From contig DCFU01000012.1 in the NCBI GenBank assembly GCA_002319795.1, positions 9,984-73,983 of the forward strand: a stretch of DNA of 64,000 nucleotides, read 5' to 3'. The notes beneath the pieces were generated by a model. That model was not told where the DNA came from. It ran no database searches and worked only from the letters and a program-made list of their open reading frames with translations. Both the position numbers and the translations under genes were made by a program. Of the stretch, positions 1 through 8,782 are shown in pieces (position 1 is the first letter of the stretch; each line of letters begins with the position of its first letter). The stretch is from Megamonas sp. UBA1796. Lineage in GTDB: Bacteria; Bacillota; Negativicutes; Selenomonadales; Selenomonadaceae.

Positions 1-1073
1 GTTGCTCCTTGAATTTTGGCAATCAGCTTACTAAGATTCATTGTCATTTTTTTAAAACTACGACCCAAACGACCGATTTCATCTTCGGAATCAGTGTCCA
101 CATCTATTTCTGTAAGATTTCCATCAGCAATACGCCCTGCTGAAATGTCCAATGCCTGTATTGGTCTCGCAATACGACGAGCATAAAGTACGATAAAGAT
201 TCCCGCTAGTATAAGCATGACAATTACTGTTATGACTGAGATCAATGTGAATGAAGTCATTACACCAGAAACCTCTTCAATCGGAACATTCAATGCCACT
301 GACCAATTTGTTCCATTCACCGGTGCATAGGCAATCATCCTTTTTGTACCTTGATCATCAAACACTCCTGAGCCAGACTCCCCTTTAACCATCCGCTGAC
401 CAAATTCCTTTAAATCAGCCGGAATATCATCGTCTGTGAGCACATTACGTTTCATAATCTTTGATGCATCAGGATGCATAATAACTGTACCATCATTCTG
501 AATCACATAAGCATACCCCGTAGTCCCTACCTTAATCGTCCCAACCATTTTAATAACATCGGTCAAAGCAATCTGTCCAGATAATATCGCAGTAATCTTC
601 CCATTTCTTCGAACCGGCGACACAGCATTGACAATCAAACTACCATCTTCTTTAGCGACTATAGGATCTGACACGCACATATCCCCCTGCATCGCTGTTT
701 TAAAATAGGCTCTTTGACTAATATCTCCTGTCAGCCTCGCTGAATTTATATATTGTCCATCTGGCAATGCATAAGTAATTGACTTAAACTCCGGATGATC
801 CTTTACTACCTGAATCAAAAAATCAGGTATCTCGATTTTATCTCCGTTTTGAACTGCCTCCGCCGTACTAATACCACTGACCTTGGACTCTCGATTAACA
901 ATCCAATTAGCAATAAATGTAGCTGAAGTAGCAGCTTCCTTATTCATGCTATTACTAATATCATTCAAAATAACCTCGCGAGCTTTCCAATAATTCAAGC
1001 CGCCTAAAATTGTTAAAGCCAAAAAAAGAATTGTAAGTATAGTAATCGTCAATTTCATCTGAATTGTTTTCAT
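1..1073 (-). CDS. Methyl-accepting chemotaxis protein, N-terminal part (cut by window edge)
   Basis: This is the start of a transmembrane chemoreceptor. Translation begins MKTIQMKLTITILT, and an AGGAGG Shine-Dalgarno lies 5 bases before the ATG. Residues 7-27 form a first membrane helix. A periplasmic sensor of roughly 250 residues follows, with dCache-type signatures (WIVNRES, ALPDGQYINSARLTGDIS, GTTGYAYVIQNDGTVIMHP). A second helix lies near 283-305, followed by a HAMP segment (RRIARPIQALD to EIGRLGRSFKKM). The signalling domain lies beyond the window. The ligand cannot be told; dCache receptors often bind amino acids or carboxylates. It stands alone, next to an IS relic. Confidence 0.9.
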   Translation of the reverse strand, partial: MKTIQMKLTITILTILFLALTILGGLNYWKAREVILNDISNSMNKEAATSATFIANWIVNRESKVSGISTAEAVQNGDKIEIPDFLIQVVKDHPEFKSITYALPDGQYINSARLTGDISQRAYFKTAMQGDMCVSDPIVAKEDGSLIVNAVSPVRRNGKITAILSGQIALTDVIKMVGTIKVGTTGYAYVIQNDGTVIMHPDASKIMKRNVLTDDDIPADLKEFGQRMVKGESGSGVFDDQGTKRMIAYAPVNGTNWSVALNVPIEEVSGVMTSFTLISVITVIVMLILAGIFIVLYARRIARPIQALDISAGRIADGNLTEIDVDTDSEDEIGRLGRSFKKMTMNLSKLIAKIQGA

Positions 1074-1213
1074 AACGTTCCTCCTCATTGTTTTTTAGAG
1101 TACAGTTCTAATACGCATCACTATATTCAGTAATTTCTAACATCTTTTGAAAAATCCTTCTATAAATCTACATAGAATTTATTTTATGCAACAAAAACGC
1201 CCGCAGCCTGTAT

Positions 1214-1386
1214 TGAAGCGACCCCATAAAGTTAGGCCTAAATTTCTTTGCCAGAGCATGCTACCCGCTGACACCTTGCAGGTATTGCTGTACAATCTGC
1301 TACTTGAATTCGTAACTGTATTTTGCCATAAAAAACTGACCCCAAAAAGTTAGATTTGTTGGTCTAACTTTTTGGGGTCAGTTCAT
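1214..1386 (-). mobile_element. Internally deleted relic of an IS150-group IS3-family element
   Basis: Read on the minus strand, the element starts with the terminal repeat TGAACTGACCCCAAAAAGTT and ends with a degenerate copy (GCCTAACTTTATGGGGTCGC). Just inside the first end an ATG at 1329 opens a frame reading MAKYSYEFK, stop, QIVQQYLQGVSG, stop, HALAKKF. This is the characteristic start of the OrfA helix-turn-helix protein of these elements, with two in-frame stops. The frame then runs directly into the other terminal repeat, so nearly all of orfA and all of orfB are missing. A perfect 21-bp inverted repeat (1334-1354 and 1363-1383, 8-base loop) forms the intact end and could also act as a terminator. 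It cannot move by itself. Confidence 0.75.
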
Positions 1387-1435
1387 TCAGCGTATGCATG
1401 TTGTTTCATACATAAAACTACCAGTTTTTCTTTTG

Positions 1436-2401
1436 TTATTTTTTTTCTTGTACTAACGAAAGCGGCGTATCGCCCATAGATATACGCTGTATATTCTGCC
1501 AGGCAAAAGCAGTGCGTCGCAGCCACCCTTCCGCGCTATGCCCAGCGACGTGCGGCGATAATAACACATTTCCAAGCTCCAAAAACCGGCTTCCCGCCGC
1601 GATTGGTTCCTCATAGAATACATCGAGACCTGCGCCCATGATGCGGTTTTTCTCCAGTGCCTCCAAGAGCGCTGCCTCTTCTATAATTTCCGCCCGACTG
1701 GTATTGATCAGCACCATGCCCGGCTTCATCCGGGCAAATTCCCTTTTACCGATAAGGGAACGGGTTTCCGGGAAGAGCGGCAGATGCACCGACAATACAT
1801 CCGCCTCGCACACAATTTTTTCCAGTGTTGCCCGACGCGCTCCAATCTCTTTTTCAAGATATTCCGAAGGGAAGCAGTCATAATATAAAATATTGGTATC
1901 AAATGCCTTATAGCGTTTAGCCGCCTTGCGCCCAATATTTCCGGCACCCAGGATTCCCACGGTCTTTCCCGCAAGTTCAAACGTAGTGAATTCCGGTATC
2001 GTCTGGCGCCAGTTGCCATCGCGCACCGAACGGTCACACGCGCCCAGTCGTCTGTAGATGGCCAAAAGCATGGCCACACTGTGCTCTGCGACCGCCCAGG
2101 CATTTGCACCGCCATTCGTTGCCACAGGTATGTCCATTTCCCTGCACAGGGGCATATTCATTTTGTCATAGCCCGCCGTGAGCAGTTGAATGAGCCGAAG
2201 TGAACGGCCTGCACACAATAACGCATCGGATAATGCCGCCGGGTGCAATACGAGGAAAGCCGCATCCTCCAAGGCTGCAGCTTTTTCTTTTTCATCTGCC
2301 TCTTTGGCCAGACAGACTGTCTCGAAACCCGCCGGTACTCCGCTGCAAAAAATATCTGCCACACGCGCACCGCCGCCGTTGATGAATACTACTTTTTCCA
2401 T
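1436..2401 (-). CDS. D-isomer-specific 2-hydroxyacid dehydrogenase
   Basis: NAD-dependent cytosolic dehydrogenase that would interconvert a 2-keto acid and a D-2-hydroxy acid. At 321 residues it has the normal family length. The Rossmann motif GILGAGNIG is at 149-157. The catalytic arginine is in NTSRAE (236), the catalytic glutamate in DVFYEEP (264/265) and the catalytic histidine in SPHVAG (284). A GGAGGG site precedes the ATG. It is transcribed away from a LysR gene 139 bp off, the classic layout for a regulated target. It borders the tricarboxylate genes, so a substrate such as a keto- or hydroxydicarboxylate is plausible, but the sequence does not fix it. Some relatives act on phosphoglycerate or glyoxylate. 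Confidence 0.85.
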   Translation of the reverse strand: MEKVVFINGGGARVADIFCSGVPAGFETVCLAKEADEKEKAAALEDAAFLVLHPAALSDALLCAGRSLRLIQLLTAGYDKMNMPLCREMDIPVATNGGANAWAVAEHSVAMLLAIYRRLGACDRSVRDGNWRQTIPEFTTFELAGKTVGILGAGNIGRKAAKRYKAFDTNILYYDCFPSEYLEKEIGARRATLEKIVCEADVLSVHLPLFPETRSLIGKREFARMKPGMVLINTSRAEIIEEAALLEALEKNRIMGAGLDVFYEEPIAAGSRFLELGNVLLSPHVAGHSAEGWLRRTAFAWQNIQRISMGDTPLSLVQEKK

Positions 2402-2540
2402 TCTGTTCCCTCCAAAATTTCCATTTGAATTTTCCGTTAAATCCTCTTCTATCCGAAGTCAGTATATGCTAAAATCAGTATAAACACAAATACAGTTTGG
2501 CTATTGTATCCAATAAGAAAAACTTATTTCAGGAGGAACT

Positions 2541-3419
2541 ATGGACGAAAAAGATTGTCTCTTTTTGCAGGCTTTATATGAAAAAAAGAACATCACCCAG
2601 GCAGCCAAAAGTCTTTATATTTCGCAGCCTGCACTCACCGGTCGCATCCAGCACCTCGAACGCGAATTCAACTGTCAAATCCTGATCCGTAAGTCACGCG
2701 GCATCGAATTCAGCAGCGAAGGTGAAGTACTCGTACGTCATACCCTGAAAGCACTGCACGAACTACAGGAAACAAAGGACACCATCCAAGGCATGCAAAG
2801 TGCCATACGCGGGACCCTGCGGCTGGGCTGTTCCAATATATTTGCAAAATTCAGGCTTCCTGCTCTTCTGCGTCTCTTTCATGAGGAACATTCCAGCGTT
2901 GAAATCAAACTTCAAACCGGCTTCAGTCAAAAAATATATGAAAAACTGCTGGCTGGCAGTCTCCATATCGGCATCATCCGGGGCGATTACCCCTGGCCCG
3001 GCTCCAGATCTCTGCTTTGCAATGAGCCATATTACGCGGTAAGCGCTGTGCCCATTGCTTTAGACAGACTGCCTGAACTGCCGCAAATCCATTACGACAC
3101 AGACACACCGCTCCAGCTGACACTCTCGAACTGGTGGTTTTCCCGTTACAAACGACCGCCCCGGACAACTATGGAGGTAGACAATGTCGATACCTGCCTC
3201 CGGATGGTGCAGCAGGGGCTCGGCTTTGCCCTGATTTCAGGTCTTTGTCTCAAAGATGCACCGGAGCTTTATACAGCGAAGCTGCTGGGCCAAAATGGTG
3301 AGGCACTGCAGAAAAAAACCTGGCTGTATTATGAGGATAGCTCCCTGCGCATAAACACTGTAAAAGCCTTCGTTGCTTTTGCCAAAGCAGCGAAAATGCC
3401 GCATACTTTACCACTCTGA
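2541..3419 (+). CDS. LysR-family transcriptional regulator, copy 1
   Basis: Typical 292-residue LysR protein. The N-terminal winged helix-turn-helix covers about residues 1-60 (NITQAAKSLYISQPALTGRIQHLE), followed by a linker helix and a periplasmic-binding-protein-like effector domain from about 90. An AGGAGG site sits 6 bases before the ATG. It is divergent from the hydroxyacid dehydrogenase and convergent with the DcuC-type carrier. The MDEKD start and the C-terminal VDTCLRMVQQGLGFALISG segment are shared with the other two LysR proteins of this locus, so the three are paralogues. It probably controls the dehydrogenase promoter next to it; the effector is likely an organic acid, but this is inferred only from neighbours. 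Confidence 0.9.
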   Translation: MDEKDCLFLQALYEKKNITQAAKSLYISQPALTGRIQHLEREFNCQILIRKSRGIEFSSEGEVLVRHTLKALHELQETKDTIQGMQSAIRGTLRLGCSNIFAKFRLPALLRLFHEEHSSVEIKLQTGFSQKIYEKLLAGSLHIGIIRGDYPWPGSRSLLCNEPYYAVSAVPIALDRLPELPQIHYDTDTPLQLTLSNWWFSRYKRPPRTTMEVDNVDTCLRMVQQGLGFALISGLCLKDAPELYTAKLLGQNGEALQKKTWLYYEDSSLRINTVKAFVAFAKAAKMPHTLPL

Positions 3420-3441
3420 GCATTGGTGCCGTATGCGGCAT
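3396..3441 (-). terminator. Inverted repeat between convergent genes, probable terminator
   Basis: Perfect 11-bp arms (ATGCCGCATAC and GTATGCGGCAT) flank a 24-base loop. On the minus strand the stem is followed by TTTTCG, so it probably ends transcription from the DcuC-type gene. One arm overlaps the last codons of the LysR gene. The large loop and short T-run make it a moderate call. Confidence 0.45.
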
Positions 3442-3470
3442 ACAGAACTGCTGATACCCATCAGACTAAA

Positions 3471-4739
3471 TTATAAAAACAACATGAGCACCATAAGCGA
3501 AATCATGGCTAAAACCATCCCAGGCGCATTACGCTTTGCCGTTTCCATCGGCGAAACACCTGCCAGAGTTGAACAAATGATCATGCCGCCTGCCACAGGT
3601 GACATCGTACGGCCCAATGCTCCTGCAATAGCTACGACACTCCCCATATTCATAGGTGAAATGCCAAAATCCAGTGCATGGATTGTCACCGCTTTATTAA
3701 ATGCGACCGCTGCTGCATCTCCCGACCCGCTCATAATACCAAGCAGGAATGGTCCTATACCTGAGCTGAGCTTTGCAATAGCCGGTATAGCAATCATGAG
3801 ATCAATAAGCTGCTGGATGAGCCCCATAGTCGTAAGTCCACCGACAAACACAAGTGCACAAATAATTATGCCAAAAACCGAACCAAAGGCATTGCCTGCG
3901 CCTTTCCAAAACTCCTTAGAAATGTCCTGCGGGTTCTTCCGCGTAACCAAAAAGGCGCAAAACACACCGATGATCATAGCATGCGATATGGAAAGGGGTT
4001 TAAACATCGGTACTAAATTCATACTGCCAAGTACAAGTATGAGAATTGGAATGAGCGGTACAGCGGCATAGGAAAGCTTTATATGGAACTCACCAGTTTC
4101 ATTGACTATGCCTTCCGGCAGCAAATAACCACGGTCTTCATGGCGCAGCTTGGCAATAACCCAAAGGCTCAGTGCACCGATAATGCCACAGAGCAATAAG
4201 GGATAAAAATGGTTGGCAACCACGGCTACCGGATCCGCATCGGATACACTTACAATCAATGCTACCTGCGGGTAGCCTGGATTGAACATAGCTCCATAAG
4301 TACCTGCGTATATACAGGCACCGGCAATAGCGGGATGAATCCCTGCCGCCATCATGAGCGGAATAAGGATAGATCCTACCGCAGCCGAACAACCAGCGGA
4401 GCTCGTAATAGATATATTAATGAAAAATGTCACGAGCACAGACGCCGGTATCAAAAGTCCGCCGGCCTTGCGCAGCGGCTTGATCAGCAGATTTATCAAA
4501 TGCTTATCGCATTCTGTAAGTTTCATAACAAGCGCAAATCCCATAACAGCGATAATAGATTCAAACAGCTTGGTTTCGAGCATCGCCTTAGAAAAAGCCC
4601 GCATAGTATCCATCGGCACCCCGCCTATGATTGTCATGAGCAGCCCTGAGCAGAAAAGGACCAGCCGGGTCTCATAGCGCTTGATAAGGCAGTATATTGT
4701 GCCCAGCACAATAAGGATACCAGATATTGTCATAAGCAT
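3471..4739 (-). CDS. DcuC-family C4-dicarboxylate/organic anion carrier
   Basis: Polytopic inner-membrane carrier of 422 residues with about 11-12 hydrophobic segments. It resembles the anaerobic C4-dicarboxylate transporter DcuC in length and in its conserved stretches (ITSSAGCSAAVGSILIPLMMAAG, TYGAMFNPGYPQVALI, ALGRTMSPVAGGMIICS). Known members exchange or export succinate and related dicarboxylates. Here it lies 18 bp downstream of the aconitase-family hydratase and next to citrate lyase genes. It could therefore move citrate, aconitate or the end product succinate; the exact substrate is an inference from context. No other dedicated citrate carrier is visible in this locus. Confidence 0.8.
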   Translation of the reverse strand: MLMTISGILIVLGTIYCLIKRYETRLVLFCSGLLMTIIGGVPMDTMRAFSKAMLETKLFESIIAVMGFALVMKLTECDKHLINLLIKPLRKAGGLLIPASVLVTFFINISITSSAGCSAAVGSILIPLMMAAGIHPAIAGACIYAGTYGAMFNPGYPQVALIVSVSDADPVAVVANHFYPLLLCGIIGALSLWVIAKLRHEDRGYLLPEGIVNETGEFHIKLSYAAVPLIPILILVLGSMNLVPMFKPLSISHAMIIGVFCAFLVTRKNPQDISKEFWKGAGNAFGSVFGIIICALVFVGGLTTMGLIQQLIDLMIAIPAIAKLSSGIGPFLLGIMSGSGDAAAVAFNKAVTIHALDFGISPMNMGSVVAIAGALGRTMSPVAGGMIICSTLAGVSPMETAKRNAPGMVLAMISLMVLMLFL

Positions 4740-4757
4740 TATTTTATTTCAGTCCTT

Positions 4758-7019
4758 TCATTGTTCCGTATAAAAGTTAATCAGACATCCGGTCAACAAA
4801 ATCTGCCGCTCAGATTCCGCAAGATTTGCCAGCTTCAAATCCAGAGATAATTTTTTGCCATCGCGCCGGATTTCTGCTTTGACACTTTCCGCTCCGGATG
4901 CAATCGCACTGCGGATATTCCTTACGAGCAAACAATCACCAACCTGGATACTGCCTTTATCTTTTTCATCAATAACAAATGGAATGATGCCCCAGTTGAT
5001 GAGATTACTGCGATATCGTTTTGTCGCATACTCAACAGCTATATTCGCATCGCCTCCCAGTACGCGCTGGCAGGATGCTGCCTGCTCTCTGGCTGAACCA
5101 TCGCCTGGCTTTATGGCGAATATAAGACTGCCAATGCCCGTATTCTCCATACAGCCCTTTTCCCGCAAATCTTCCGGGAAAACCTTCTCCGCTTCTTCCA
5201 AAGTCCTATTCCCTTCCAGCCAATCCTGCCGTATGGTCTCCATGCTTTGCACATCCTTGGCACGTCCCACATATGCAGGAACTTTGCGTGAAAGGGTAAA
5301 TTCAGCCAAACGCAGCGGATTCGAACGATATGAGGAAGTCTCGCCCGAGGGGATCAGCTCATCTGTCGTCGTAACCGGATCCTGGATCGCGGCACAAACG
5401 GTCAGGAGCAGGTTCTCCGGCAGTTTTCGTATCTTAGGCCAGGGAACAATATTCGGCCCGGAAATAAGGTCAGTATCTTTCTTCCCTTTGCCAAAGCCTT
5501 CATAAACGCGATGTTCGTAGACAGCCTTGTCAAAAGTATACGGGGGAATATCCTCCAAAGATTCTGTAGCAGCCGTAAGAAAACCACCATTTTTGGCTGT
5601 TGCAGCAATCGAACGTGCATCCATAAGTGCTACAGATGCGATCTGCCCTTCATTCGGCTTCGAGCCCTCACGATTCGGGAAATTCCGGGTCGTATGACGA
5701 ATGCTGAACGCCTGGTTTGCCGGTACATCCCCGGCACCAAAGCAGGGTCCGCAGAAAGCTGTACGGATGCTCGCTCCTGCGACCGTAAGTTCCTCGATTG
5801 CCTGATTTTTCAGCAGTGCGAGAAATTGCGGCTGGCTGGCCGGATACACGCTCAAAGGGAAATCTCCTACGGATGTATTTTTCAGCGTATGTGCTGCATT
5901 CATTACATTTTCGAATGTACCACCCGCACAGCCTGCAATAATCCCCTGGTCAACCTTAAAACGTCCCTGGATGATCTTCTTTTGCAGTCCAAGATCCAGC
6001 GTCTTATTCGCAAAACATTCCTTAGCTGTTTCTTCAACCTGATGCAGAATATCCGATAGGTTCTCATTGACCTCAGCAATCGTATATACATTGCTGGGGT
6101 GAAACGGCATAGCAATCATCGGCTTAACAGCTGCCAGGTCAACGGTCACTACACCATCATAATACGCCAGCCCCAATGGGTTAAGCTCCTGATAATCAGC
6201 CTCACGGCCATGTATCTTAAGATATTCCCTCGTCTTTTCATCCGTACGCCAAATGGATGAAAGACAGGTGGTTTCCGTTGTCATAACATCAATGCCATTA
6301 CGAAAATCCATCGAAATATTATCTATGCCTGGCCCGACAAATTCCAATATTTTATTTTTTACATAGCCTGAAGCAAATACGCTTCCAATAATCGCGAGAG
6401 CTACATCCTGTGGGCCAACGCCTGCACGAGGTTTACCTTTCAAATAAACAGCCACGACCTGTGGACGCTTCACATTATATGTATGCTGCAAAAGCTGCTT
6501 TACCAATTCGCCGCCGCCTTCGCCAATCGCCATGGTACCAAGCGCTCCATAACGCGTATGGCTGTCCGAACCAAGAATCATCTTGCCGCATCCGGCCTGC
6601 GTTTCACGCATGAACTGATGGATTACAGCCTGGTGTGGAGGTACAAAGATTCCGCCGAATTTCTTCGCCGCCGAATAGCCGAAAACATGATCATCTTCAT
6701 TGATGGTGCCGCCTACCGCACAAAGACTGTTGTGGCAATTCGTAAGTACATAGGGCACGGGAAATTCCCGCAGACCGCTTGCCAGGGCAGTCTGTATAAT
6801 GCCTACAAAAGTAATATCATGTGAAGCAAGCGCATCGAATCGCAGACCCAGACTTTCCATATTGCCGCTCGTATTATGCGCAGCAAGTATATCCCAGGCT
6901 ATTGTGCCCTGACGCGCTGTTGTCTTCTTCGCCGCGAGTGCTGCACCTTCCGCACAGTCTTCGGTTATAAGTTTGGTGCCGTGCAGAAGATATGCACCTT
7001 TTTTTGATAACTCAATCAT
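4758..7019 (-). CDS. Aconitase-family hydratase, YbhJ-like
   Basis: A 753-residue single-polypeptide member of the aconitase superfamily, the same length as E. coli YbhJ and shorter than AcnA or AcnB. The three cysteines expected to hold the [4Fe-4S] cluster are C364 (GCAGG) and C423/C426 (CGPC). Substrate-site signatures include HNSLCAVGG (96-104), SDSHTRYGALG (151-161) and TTRNFPNREG (443-452). The C-terminal swivel domain follows from about 560. The likely reaction is reversible hydration/dehydration of a tricarboxylate (citrate/isocitrate or a homologue). The gene is divergent from a LysR gene and co-directional with the DcuC-type carrier 18 bp downstream. In E. coli, ybhJ also neighbours an anion transporter and a LysR gene. 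Confidence 0.85.
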   Translation of the reverse strand: MIELSKKGAYLLHGTKLITEDCAEGAALAAKKTTARQGTIAWDILAAHNTSGNMESLGLRFDALASHDITFVGIIQTALASGLREFPVPYVLTNCHNSLCAVGGTINEDDHVFGYSAAKKFGGIFVPPHQAVIHQFMRETQAGCGKMILGSDSHTRYGALGTMAIGEGGGELVKQLLQHTYNVKRPQVVAVYLKGKPRAGVGPQDVALAIIGSVFASGYVKNKILEFVGPGIDNISMDFRNGIDVMTTETTCLSSIWRTDEKTREYLKIHGREADYQELNPLGLAYYDGVVTVDLAAVKPMIAMPFHPSNVYTIAEVNENLSDILHQVEETAKECFANKTLDLGLQKKIIQGRFKVDQGIIAGCAGGTFENVMNAAHTLKNTSVGDFPLSVYPASQPQFLALLKNQAIEELTVAGASIRTAFCGPCFGAGDVPANQAFSIRHTTRNFPNREGSKPNEGQIASVALMDARSIAATAKNGGFLTAATESLEDIPPYTFDKAVYEHRVYEGFGKGKKDTDLISGPNIVPWPKIRKLPENLLLTVCAAIQDPVTTTDELIPSGETSSYRSNPLRLAEFTLSRKVPAYVGRAKDVQSMETIRQDWLEGNRTLEEAEKVFPEDLREKGCMENTGIGSLIFAIKPGDGSAREQAASCQRVLGGDANIAVEYATKRYRSNLINWGIIPFVIDEKDKGSIQVGDCLLVRNIRSAIASGAESVKAEIRRDGKKLSLDLKLANLAESERQILLTGCLINFYTEQ

Positions 7020-7142
7020 GAATTATACAACCCCTGTCTAAAAATTTATTTAATCATAAAAAAATTATATGGTTTGTATTGCCCGACATTTTAAAAATCC
7101 TTGAAATAACATATAATATGGTTTAAGGAGAGGATATTTTAT

Positions 7143-8006
7143 ATGGATGAAAAAGATTTGCATATGCTTGAAATATTGGCAAAAGAGAAAAGCATCACGC
7201 GTACGGCCAAGCGTCTTTTCTTTTCCCAGCCAGCTCTCAGCAATAAAATCAAACAGCTGGAAAAAGATTTTGGCTGTCGTATCGTTGTACGCGGTGCACG
7301 CGGTATCACCTTTACGGTACAGGGCGAGCTGCTTATCCAGTACGCAGTGCATGCGCAGACCGAGCTGCGGAAACTCAGGGAGCGCATCAACAATGTGCAG
7401 CAGGAAGTCTGCGGTACCTTGCAGATTGGCTGCTCCTATCTGATAAGCAAATATATTTTACCGCCGCTTCTCAAGGATTTTTTATCTTTCTATCCGCAGG
7501 TGAATATTCAGCTCAAAACCGCCATGAGCCAGGATATTTTCCATATGGTCAATGAACATCAGGTTCATATTGGCATACTTCGCGGCGACTATACCTGCCC
7601 CGGAGAGAAATGCCTGCTTCAGGAAGATCCGATTTGTATCGTAAGTGCACATCCATTAAATATTCACGACTTGCCAAAAATTCCACAAATTCATCGGCAA
7701 CTCGATAAGCCATTGCAATCATCTATCAATGAATGGTGGAACACGCAATACCAGCAGCCGCCTTATATCCACATGGAACTGGAAACACAGGACAGCTGCC
7801 TGCAGATGGTCTCCGAAGGCTTGGGCTACACGATTTTATCCGAGCTCGTTTCAAAAGATTATCCGCAGCTCTGGAAAAAACGCATCGAATTTCCCAATGG
7901 CGCGTTGCTCACACGCAAAACACATGCCTATATTCTTTCTGAAGCGCGCCAAAGCCGTCTTGTAAGCACATTTTTTGACTTTCTGGCTAAAACTTCCACC
8001 AACTGA
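7143..8006 (+). CDS. LysR-family transcriptional regulator, copy 2
   Basis: Second paralogous LysR protein, 287 residues. The helix-turn-helix is at about 15-45 (SITRTAKRLFFSQPALSNKIKQLEKDF) and the effector domain runs from about 90 to the end, with DSCLQMVSEGLGYTILSE matching copies 1 and 3. A GGAGAGG site precedes the ATG. It is transcribed divergently from the aconitase-family hydratase with a 123-bp gap that must hold both promoters, so the hydratase/carrier operon is its likely target. It reads toward the citX end of the citrate lyase operon, and both share a terminator hairpin. Confidence 0.9.
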   Translation: MDEKDLHMLEILAKEKSITRTAKRLFFSQPALSNKIKQLEKDFGCRIVVRGARGITFTVQGELLIQYAVHAQTELRKLRERINNVQQEVCGTLQIGCSYLISKYILPPLLKDFLSFYPQVNIQLKTAMSQDIFHMVNEHQVHIGILRGDYTCPGEKCLLQEDPICIVSAHPLNIHDLPKIPQIHRQLDKPLQSSINEWWNTQYQQPPYIHMELETQDSCLQMVSEGLGYTILSELVSKDYPQLWKKRIEFPNGALLTRKTHAYILSEARQSRLVSTFFDFLAKTSTN

Positions 8007-8173
8007 CACAGAATTTATGCTCACCCGCTCTCTTATAGTAATTCGAATTGTTTGTAAATTCAAATTGTCATTTCAAATTGCTAGGCATTGCAAAATGTTA
8101 TGAGGACTATAGTTTTATTTTTTATGGACTTAGTCTATGCTGAATTTATATTTTGTTCAAGGAAAAACCACGT

Positions 8174-8210
8174 AAAAGAGGCCTCACACAATTTTGTGAG
8201 AGGCCTCTTC
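8174..8210 (-). terminator. Intrinsic terminator of the citrate lyase operon
   Basis: A hairpin with arms AAGAGGCCTC(A)CACA and TGTG(A)GAGGCCTCTT, 15 bp with one A-A mismatch. On the minus strand it is followed by TTTT, directly after citX. It probably works for the convergent LysR gene too. Confidence 0.75.
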
Positions 8211-8227
8211 CTTATTTCCCTAGTTCT

Positions 8228-8782
8228 TCAGAACGCAACCGGATCAGCCCGACCGCCATAATACGCTGTCAGCATCGCCGCAATTTTCGCCTGCATCTGT
8301 GGCACCGTATGACGGCGAGACCGTGCACACTCTTGTGCCTGCCTATTACAGAGCAGGCACCTGCGAAATACCGGACGCGAAAGCTTTTTGCCTGCGGCGT
8401 CGAGTACATCGATATCGAAAAGCCGTCCCAGCGGATGCTTTTCCTCTATGTCCGTCATCATGGATTTGACTACTGCTGCATCCTGTGTTTTAACACAGAG
8501 CAGCAGCTCATCTCCTGTGCCTGCATGACTTTCACTTTGCACCAGAACCGAAAGTTTCCGCCCGGTTAACAGAGAAAATATTTCTTCCCGGCCCTCCGTA
8601 AAAAGCCGCAATAGCTCGGGCGTGGTTTTCACTGGTCCCGGGATGTTCAGACAAAAGGAAATAAGCGGTTGCTGGAATCGCACCAGGTATTCCTGCTGCT
8701 GCGCCGCCCGACGTTCACGGCAAGCCAGCATTTCCTCCAAATCTACGGTTTCACCGACCAACATACATATTCCCTCCTTCAA
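8228..8782 (-). CDS. citX: CitX: apo-citrate lyase phosphoribosyl-dephospho-CoA transferase
   Basis: This enzyme attaches the 2'-(5''-phosphoribosyl)-3'-dephospho-CoA group to the serine of the citrate lyase acyl carrier protein CitD. The 184-residue product has the family's usual length. It carries the conserved GRLFDIDVLD segment (about 122-131) and the cysteine/arginine-rich tail CLLCNRQAQECARSRRH. The start overlaps the end of citC by 4 bases, so translation is coupled. It is the last gene of the LysR-citC-citX unit and is followed by a hairpin terminator. In many genomes citX is fused to citG; here the two are separate genes. Confidence 0.95.
   Translation of the reverse strand: MKEGICMLVGETVDLEEMLACRERRAAQQQEYLVRFQQPLISFCLNIPGPVKTTPELLRLFTEGREEIFSLLTGRKLSVLVQSESHAGTGDELLLCVKTQDAAVVKSMMTDIEEKHPLGRLFDIDVLDAAGKKLSRPVFRRCLLCNRQAQECARSRRHTVPQMQAKIAAMLTAYYGGRADPVAF

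Noticed and set aside
1147..1353. 68-codon open frame on the plus strand
   Set aside because: It is antisense to the IS150-type relic and runs through its terminal repeat; no ribosome site and no protein-like composition.
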